Below are positions 55,936-64,000 of a stretch of DNA of 64,000 nucleotides, piece after piece. The stretch spans positions 35,005 through 99,004 of the forward strand of contig NW_027419819.1 of NCBI RefSeq assembly GCF_009905375.1, read 5' to 3'. The stretch's first letter is position 1. The number at the start of each line of letters is the position of its first letter. Position numbers and translations under genes: made by a program. The notes under the pieces were generated by a model. The model was given only the letters and a program-made list of their open reading frames with translations, made no database searches and was not told where the DNA came from. Source of the stretch: Apium graveolens (lineage: Eukaryota; Streptophyta; Magnoliopsida; Apiales; Apiaceae).

Positions 55936-58900
55936 CTAGATTCTTGAAGGTCTGGATCTTCGTCCAAGCTTTCTGTTGTTTTCTTCAATTTGATTCTGGA
56001 TCTGTTTGTGGAATTCTAATTCATCAGATTCTGAGAGATCTGACATTTCTTGCATTTCCAAGAGAGTCTCATTGCTAGAGATACTCAATTGGTCTTCTAA
56101 TCTGAAGAATCTTCTCACACCCTTGTCATCCATGAATTCCATCAGCCAGTAGGGCCTTAGATGCACTCTTCTCCCTGTGTATGGGATGATAAAAGTTTTG
56201 GGTAGTGCATCTTTGGCTCTAACACTCCTTAGCTCTTCAATCTTCTTCAATACTAATCTTCTTGCAGTTACATTGAACCCAAAGTTTTTCTTGAAGGATG
56301 AATAGACTTTGATCAACACGACTTGGCTTTCTTGAAGGATCCTGTGAAGAGGCCATTGAATCTCCCTTCCCCCTTTGTACTTGAACACCAACCTTTCAAG
56401 TAGGTTTCTGTATGCATCAATTGCCCTTACCTCATCCAGCTCCTCCAGATAAAGATTTAGATCTGAGAATTCTTTGATGTCACACAAGTACAAGTAGTCT
56501 CCCCTGTTGACCTTGGGTTGAGCTTTGACTACTGACTTGGATTTGAGAGGTGACAGCTTCACTTTCTTGACTGCCCTTGATTTTTTCCTTCTTGGCTTAG
56601 TAAGAATTGGTAAGTTGAAGTCAGGAATTGGTAATTTATCCCACTCTATTGGCTCATCATTTAGCACAATAGGCTCTCCATGTATGTTCCTGTAGGGGTC
56701 CACCACCCTTATGTTTTCAAACACCACTGAGGGCATTGATGCTTGAGTTTCAGCTTGAGTGGATTCCTTTGGAAATTGATCTTCCAATTCCTTGTTAACA
56801 ACATCCAACTTTCTTTTTGTTCTTTTAGCCAGTTCTTTCTTTCTTGGGGATTTCTTCTGTTTTTCAATCTTCTTCTCTGATTCAGTAGCTTGAGATGGTT
56901 GAGAGGGAATTTGTTGAGAAGAATTCACAGCCTGTAGCTTGGCCAAGATAGCAAACTGTTCTTTCTTTTGTTTAGACTTCTTTGCATCTAGAGCAGCTTG
57001 CCTCTTTTCCTGCTTCAATCTGGCTTTTTCTTCTTCCTTTGCATGAGCAAATTATGGATGTCCAGCTACCACACAAATTTCCTTCCCATTTCTGAATATC
57101 TTTGCAATTCTCTTTCTTGAGGCTGAATCAGCTGGATCTTTGTAGAGGAGAATAGATCTTCACAGAAGCTTCTTTTCATCAGGCTTGGATGTCTCATACA
57201 CAGAATCCATAGGGTTCTTCAAAGATAACTTTGGATAGTTTGCCCTTGGTTTAAGAATTATCTCAGCCTTTGTAGTCTTGATACAGGAAGATTGTCCTTT
57301 CTCCAGATAGTTCATGCTAATCTCATTCACATTGATTGGCTTGACATGAGAGTGATGGATGGCTGACTGATCTGGTTCCTTGACTAATTGAAACTTTTTC
57401 TGTATTTCCTCATCAATCTTTTTCCAGTTGATCAGAGTCAACTCTCCTTTATCAGCATCTTTCAAATTTGTTGCTGCTGCATTTATAAGATCTATACCAT
57501 CTGTAACTGGTGGCTTGGAGATAGTAATTGAAGGTACAATTACTTTGCTAATTTGAACTAGAAGTTTCTCCCCCTCAGTTGGTCCTTTCTCCCCCTTACT
57601 TGATTCTCTCTCCCCCTTTTTGTTATCATCAAGTGGAGGAGTTAGGCCTTGTGCTTTAGCCAGTTGCATAAGAAGATTTGTCTGAGTCTGTTGATTTAGA
57701 AGAAGTAGAGCCACTGAATTCTCAATAACCTGAACTCTGTTCTCCAGCTTGGCTATCTTCTTGTCAGAATCTGATTCTCTCCTTAATCTTAGTAATAGAT
57801 CATGCATGGTACCATATGGCATTATTCAATCCAGCTTCTCAGAGTTATATATCTTTAAGTCAGCTATCTCCTTTTTTAATTCATCCACGCTGAGATTCTA
57901 TCTTGAGTATTGGATCTTCATTAAATGTAAAGAGTCTAGGTGAGCTTGAAGAACAGCCTTGGTACCAGCATCTGAAGCTTCTTGAAGGGCCTGCTGAATA
58001 GCTATTACTTGTTTTACCAAAGACACCTCAAATTGCCCTGGTGAAAATTCCTTTGCCCATGCCCATTTAGGTAAACTGAAAGCAGAACTTGGGCCTTCTG
58101 CTCCCCCTAAGTTCATGCTTCCATCCAAAGAACCAGAGTCATCATCATCAGAATTTACTCCAAATTCTTCAGATGGCTCTCCAGCTTGAAAAGACATTCT
58201 GTTCAGAGCAGCTTTATCTCTTTGAAGAGATTCTGTGGTGTGCACTAAATTCAAAGTCTGCTCTGCCTCCACATTGCCCTGAGCAGCCAACAGTTGATAG
58301 GCTGAAACAGGGTGAGTAAAAGTGTCAGCATCCAAGGAAATGTTATCAATTACAGCTTTGTAATGTTGCTGAAATTGTCTTTCCTTTTCAGCATCATCCA
58401 CAATCATTGACTCACTAGCAACGGCTGGTTCCATCCTTATGTCTCCAGTACCTGCCTTTCTCTCATATTCTCTCTTTTGTTGCATCAGGGTCTCACCTTG
58501 GCTCCCCACCCTCACACCCTCACCTTCACCTACTAAGGTGGGACTCCTCTCACTCACTTTTGCCAATCCTGAATGAATGGATTGCTGAGATTCACTCTTT
58601 TCCTCTCCTTTTGCCTGGGAGCAACCCAGCCTCTCACTCAATGCACTCTCCTCTCTTAGTCCTAAGAGTGATTGTATTACCACCAAATCTTCTGCACTTG
58701 AAATTATTGAAGTTAGAAGTTGTGCAGAGACACTCGACAGATAAGTGATATCCGTCGGGTGAGTGGTAAAGCTATCCGACGGATAACTGCTGTTAAGCTT
58801 ATCCATCAGGATACAATCACTACTCGACAGATGAGCAATATCCATCGAGAGAGTAGAAATGAATGATGCTCACTTGCACTAGATTTTGGCTTCCCCAACA

Positions 58901-60386
58901 GAGTTAAAGAAGGGGAATCAGGAATTGAAGTGTTTATCATGTCCACTTTCAGTGAGTTAGTTGGTGAGTATTGTGTTTCTGTGGCTTCTATTATGAGAGA
59001 TTTTGGCTGTGACTCCACATTTATTGGAGCCACATCAATCTGAATTTGAGAAGGTGCAGGGACTGTGTCTTTAGCACCAGTTTGCACTAAGTATGTGCCC
59101 TTTGCATCCCCAGTTGTTTTGGATTTCTTCTTTCTAGTGTAAGTTTGGTTTGAGCTTGTGTCTCTAACCCTCTTGGCCTGTGCTCTTGGATGAGAGCTTT
59201 GTTCAATAGCCACATCCTTTTGGGAGGATGCAGCTAGAAGTGAGCTTTTGTCCTTTTTAAGCACTACAGTTTGTTGGGAAACTGCAGTGTGGCTAGGCTG
59301 GGATTCACTCAACTCTCCAATCTTATCCTTGGGGCTTCTTTGATGTTCACCCCTTCCCTCACCTACCTTACCCTCCTTCACACTCCCCTCTTTGGCTTTG
59401 GTAGATTTTTCAACTGGTACCTTTTGAGAGATACCAGAGGGGGTTTTCTTTGATTTGGATTTAGAAATAGCAGTTGTTTTGGCAGCTTTGGTAGGCAACT
59501 GTTTGGTCATTGCCACAGTTGCCATAGCCATGCCTGAAGTCAAAGAAATAGAAGAGATTGGAATGGTTGAGGGTATGGATGAACTTACCTCACTTACCTG
59601 AGGTGTCAGCATTAAAGGAAAATAGAACATTGGCACATCCTTGTAATGGTTGGCTCTGTTCAAGTCTGCAATGATTCTTCTCTCTTGAACCCAACAAGCT
59701 AATTTGTTGTCAGGGTTCTCAACTACAATCTCTTGACAAAGATGGTTAGCCAAAAGCATAAAAAATCTAGCATAGTAAACATTCTTTCCTCTTTTGGCTA
59801 AGTCACCTAGTTTAAAACCTAACTCATACACAACAAGGTCACTGAAATTGTAATATTTGTCTGTAACTAGCATGTATAGCATGTTAAGCATGGAAATATT
59901 CACAGAATCAAAATTACTAATTTTTCCAGAAAAGACTTTAGTTACTACATCACACAAGTAACTCCATTCCATCCTAAGACCTAGTCTTCTAATTTCACTT
60001 AGTTTTGCACTAGGAAGTGCATAATGAATGGAATTGAGCATATTGACAATATCAGTGTCAGTGTGTGGTGCAGTTACATTATCATCAGGAATCTTGAAAC
60101 ATGCTTTTATTACATCACTATTGATACAGAAATCATTACCTTTGATGGTCAGAGTGATTATTTTGTTAGTAGAGTTGTAGATTGCTGTTGTCCACATCTC
60201 CTCAACAACTTCACAATAAATTATGGGTGATTCCAGCATTGCAAAACTTAACTTGTAGTTTTTCACGAAGTCCATCATCTTATGATAGTCTTCAGATTGT
60301 TGAATCCCCTTATTGACCAAAGCAGTGAAGTTGTTCTTCTCATAGATGAACCCAGTCTGTGACATGATCTTTACTACGGGTGTCAT
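55936..60386 (-). pseudogene. ORF3 of Sirevirus D, best-preserved copy in the window
   Basis: It starts MTPVVKIMSQTGFIYEKNN at 60386, is open for over 500 codons to 58806, then continues in shifted pieces 58845-57898, 57822-57160 and 57018-55936. The last two pieces hold the charged helical segment (RVQVIENSVALLL), the Lys-rich region and the C-terminal domain (WPLHRILQESQVVLIKVYSS; VHLRPYWLMEFMDDKGVRRF). The gap between the first two pieces comes from loss of about 115 bp relative to C. CAA-to-TAA at 57052-57054 interrupts the fourth. Between C and D the N- and C-terminal domains are far better kept than the Ser/Thr-rich middle, which suggests they are functional domains. No membrane segment is seen; cell role unknown. 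Confidence 0.87.
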
Positions 60387-60905
60387 TGTTAGAGAAGAAA
60401 AGCTTGAAGAGAAAGAGGATTTTTGCTTGAGAGAGAATGAAATAACACAGTTGAATTTGAGAGTGATAAAAGAAAATGATTAGAATGAAATAAACTTTTA
60501 TACTTTACTCAAAATCAACGGATAAAAATAATAAAGAGAAGTAAATTACCCAAAAGAAATTGCCTAAAACAGTCGTTTTAAAATAAACTGTAAAAATTCT
60601 ACCCATTATCCGTCGTGTAATACTTACAAACTGTAAGTATACTCGATGGATAATGTTCAGGGAATTAACGGTTAGGATTTAGACACTTCAACGGATGAGG
60701 ATAAGCTGTTATCCGTCGAGCTTTAAATACTCCAGAAAAGTGATTAATTTTTATTTACAATTTGTATATCGACGGATGACTCAACTCGATGGATAATGGT
60801 CATCCGTCGAGATGCAAATTTTGACTTAGCCAAAATTTTCATCCAAGACTAAAAATCAGTTAAATTTCTGGCTACTTTTCAACTTGCAAAATAATTCAGA
60901 TAAAT
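60387..60905 (-). promoter_or_regulatory. Pol-ORF3 spacer of Sirevirus D with a perfect 12-bp inverted repeat
   Basis: TCGACGGATGAC (60769-60780) and GTCATCCGTCGA (60799-60810) pair perfectly around an 18-nt loop. Further ATCCGTCG words lie at about 60,608, 60,691 and 60,711. The spacer separates the pol stop from the ORF3 start. Confidence 0.65.
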
Positions 60906-63900
60906 TCAAGAGTAATTAAGCATACCTAAGTCACTTACCAACCTAGAAAAGGTGGATTCATCCAGTGGCTTGGTAAAAATATCTGCAAGTTGCTTCTCAC
61001 TTGGAACAAAATGTAACTCTACAGTACCATTCATTACATGTTCCCTTATGAAATGGTACTTGATGTCTATATGCTTTGTCCTTGAATGTTGCACTGGATT
61101 TTCAGTGATGACAATTGCACTTGTGTTGTCACAGAAAATAGGAATCCTTTCAACTTGCAAACCATAGTCTAGCAATTGATTTTTCATCCATAAAATTTGT
61201 GCACAGCAACTGCCAGCAGCAATATATTCAGCTTCAGCTGTAGAAGTAGAAACTGAATTTTGCTTTTTACTGAACCAGGACACAAGCTTGTCTCCTAAAA
61301 ATTGACAGGTTCCTGTTGTGCTTTTTCTATCAATTCTGCAACCTGCATAATCTGCATCTGAATAACCAGTTAGATCAAAACCAGAATCTCTAGGATACCA
61401 AATGCCAAGGTTTGGTGTTCCTTTGAGATATCTGAAAATTCTCTTAATAGCTATCAAATGAGACTCTCTAGGATCAGCCTGAAATCTAGCACATAAACAT
61501 GTAGCAAACATTATATCTGACCTACTAGCTGTTAAGTATAGAAGTGAGCCAACCATGCCTCTATAACCTGAAATATCCGCAGACTTTTCAGTAGTGTTTA
61601 GTTCAAGCTTAGTGGCAGTAGCCATGGGAGTTTTTGCAGATGTGCAATCCATTAGATCAAACTTCTTTAAAAGATCAAAAATATATTTAGTTTGACTAAT
61701 GAATATTCCATCACTAACTTGCTTAACTTGTAAACCAAGAAAGTAAGTTAGTTCTCCCATCATACTCATTTCATACTTGCTTTGCATCAGTGTGGCAAAC
61801 TTTTTACAAAGTTTCTCATCTGTAGAGCCAAAAATAATATCATCTACATAAATTTGAACAAGAATTCTAGAGCCATTCACATTTCTGAAAAATAAAGTTT
61901 TATCTACAGTACCTCTTGTGAAGTGATTTTCCAAAAGGAACTTTGATAAAAATGTCTTACCAGGCTCTAGGTACTTGCTTCAATCCATAAAGTGCTTTCA
62001 GTAGATAATAGACATACTCTGGGAAATTTGGATCTTCAAAGCCAGGAGGTTGACTTACATACACTTCTTCCTCCAAATCTCCATTCAGAAAGGCACTTTT
62101 GACATCCATTTGATAGACCTTGAAATTGGCAAGGGCTGCATAGGCTAAGAAGATTCTGATGGCTTCAAGTCTTGCAACAGGAGCAAATGTTTTATCAAAA
62201 TCTATTCCTTCTTGCTGACAATAGCCTTTAGCAACCAATCTTGCTTTGTTCCTTACTACTATGCCATTTTCATCCATCTTGTTTCTGAATACCCATTTGG
62301 TGTCTATTGGATTCTTTCCTGTAGGCTTGGGTACCAGCTTCCATACTTTATTCCTTTCAAATTGGTTTAACTCCTCCTGCATAGCTACAATCCAATCAGG
62401 ATCTAACAAGGCTTCTTCTACCTTCTTTGGTTCTTCCTTAGACAGGAAGCTGCTGTATAGACATTCTTCTTGAGTTGCTCTCCTGGTTTGAACTCTGGAA
62501 GACACATCACCAATAATTAGTTCAAAGGGGTGATCTATTGTTCATTTTCTTGGTTGAGGTAAATTAGCCCTAGATGAAGAGACCTCAATGTTATCTTGAT
62601 GTGTGATTGAGTTTTGATTGCTAGAAACTCCCCCTGAGTTTGTGGATCTTTGATTTGAGATTGGGGTGCTTTCTATGGGTGATATGCCTTGACTTCCTGC
62701 TCCTTTTGATAACCCGACGGATGTTGAATTTTGAGTACCGACGGATGAGGCAGGTTATCTTCCGACGGATAATACAGATTGCCTTCCAACGGATGAAGCG
62801 TTATGTAACTCGACGGATGTTGAGTTTTGTGCTTCATTTGTAGTAGATTTGTCTGCATTATCCTTAGACACTGTTTCTTGATCACTCTCATCATCACTTT
62901 CATCACTGACCATCTCAACATTGTCGAATTTGAGGCTCTCATGGTAATCTCCATCTTTTAGTCCTTCAATCTTTTTATCATCAAACACAACATGTATAGA
63001 TTCAACAACAATGTTGGTTCTTAGATTGTAGACTCTATATGCTTTACCAACAGCATATCCAACAAAAATTCATTCATCTGCTTTAGCATCAAACTTCCCA
63101 TTTTGATCAGTTTGATTTCTCAGAATATAGCATTTACAGCCAAAGACATGAAGAAAGTTCAGAGTTGGCTTCTTGTTCTTGAATAATTGATAAGGTGTCA
63201 TGCATCTTGCTTGATTAATCAGAGAGATGTTCTGAGTGTAGCATGCAGTGTTTACAGCTTCAGCCCAGAAGTATGTTGGTAGTTTTGATTCTTCAAGCAT
63301 TGTCCTTGCAGCTTCAATAAGAGATCTATTCTTCTTTCCACTACTCCATTCTGTTGTGGAGTCCTTGCTGCTGAAAACTCATGCAAGATTCCATTTTCCT
63401 CACAAAATGTTCTCATGACATAGTTCTTGAACTCAGTTCCATTATCACTCCTGATTCTTCTAACCTTTGAATCAGGATGATTGTTAACTTGCCTTATGTG
63501 ATTGATGATGATTTCACTAGCCTCATCTTTGGACTTTAGGAAATAGGTCCAAGAGAACTTTGAGAAATCATCTACAATTACTAGGCAAAATCTTTTCTTT
63601 GAGATTGACAATATATTGACTGGTCCAAACAAATCCATGTGAAGCAGTTGTAGAGGCTCTTCAATTACTGAATCAAGTTTCTTCTGAATGATGCTTAATC
63701 TGCTTCCCTTTTTGGCAGGCATCACACAGTCCATCCTTTGTGAACTCCACCATAGGAATCCCTCTAACTAGCTCTTTCTTTACCAGCTCATTCTGGTCTT
63801 GAAGTTCAAATGAGATAGTTCTTCTACCATAGCCAACTTTCTCTTGACTTGTTTACTGAGAAGACAAGTTACAGATTCTGCTTTAGTTGAGTTGAAGTCA

Positions 63901-64000
63901 GCTAGATACACATTTCTCTTCTCACACCAGTGAGGAACCACTTGTTGTTTGATTATAGACACAACAACAGGCTTCTTTGTTGAAGGTTCTTAGTTGCCTT
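60906..64000 (-). pseudogene. Pol polyprotein of Sirevirus D, running off the window
   Basis: Reading down from 64000: the protease-to-integrase linker (VYLADFNSTKAESVTCLL, LSHLNFKT); integrase (63734-63070) with LLHMDLFGPVNILS, IVDDFSKFSW, RSDNGTEF and PQQNGVVER, so the DDE residues are present; a linker with [13 protein letters not shown] repeats; reverse transcriptase (62505-61700) with [19 protein letters not shown] and [11 protein letters not shown]; and RNase H ending LGMLNYS at 60906. The last open piece (61934-60906) is intact through reverse transcriptase end and RNase H. Breaks: TGG-to-TGA at 62542-62544, a stop with a one-base insertion near 61,950, and shifts near 63,280 and 63,750. 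Gag and the 5' LTR are outside the window. Confidence 0.9.

Overview
The window looks like intergenic DNA of a large-genome eudicot plant. It is AT-rich, and essentially every base that can be interpreted belongs to a transposable element: Sirevirus-type Ty1/copia, Tekay/Del-type Ty3/gypsy, an Angela-like copia LTR and a CACTA (En/Spm) DNA transposon. I found no host gene, tRNA, rRNA or CRISPR array. The species cannot be read from the sequence.

Layout of the left block (1-26,056). A 7.5-kb non-autonomous Sirevirus ('N', 808-8,353, TSD CTATC) has two almost identical 1,344-bp LTRs and an open 743-codon gag, but only vestiges of protease and ORF3 and no integrase or reverse transcriptase. It sits inside a decayed Tekay-type gypsy element ('T1': internal remnants 1-807 and 8,354-10,402, 3' LTR 10,403-14,459). 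T1 in turn sits in an antisense Angela-like copia LTR (14,460-14,826). That LTR interrupts the reverse transcriptase of an older + strand Sirevirus ('E', 14,827-26,056: RNase H, long ORF3, 3' LTR). E also hosts a Tekay solo LTR ('S1', 21,718-25,536, TSD CACAA) just upstream of its polypurine tract.

Layout of the middle and right (26,057-64,000), all Sireviruses on the minus strand. Element 'B' (26,057-28,340) is a pol fragment of the same family as E; E appears to have inserted into it. Element 'A' (3' LTR 28,341-29,388; ORF3 29,599-31,697 and 44,666-44,832) cuts B's pol. A's ORF3 is split by a Tekay-type solo LTR ('S2', 31,698-44,665, TSD GCTTG), which is itself split by a 9.6-kb CACTA transposon (33,166-42,808, TSD TCA). 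The CACTA carries decayed TNP2 and TNPA-like genes, the latter ending in an Ulp1-type protease domain. Element 'C' (3' LTR 44,833-45,857; ORF3; pol; gag stub to 54,700) is inserted in A's ORF3, and element 'D' (3' LTR 54,701-55,746; ORF3; pol running off the window) is inserted in C's gag.

Most interesting signals. (1) A short motif, ATCCGTCGA, is repeated through the LTRs, the pol-ORF3 spacer and even the coding regions of C and D, often as inverted pairs. Families E/B and N have different motifs of their own with similar behaviour. (2) A hairpin directly abuts the polypurine tract and is shared by A, C and D. (3) The C-terminal domain of Sirevirus ORF3 is conserved across E, A, C and D. (4) N looks like a recently mobile gag-only element. 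Premature stops in C, D and T1 are largely of the C-to-T type expected from decay of methylated, silenced elements.
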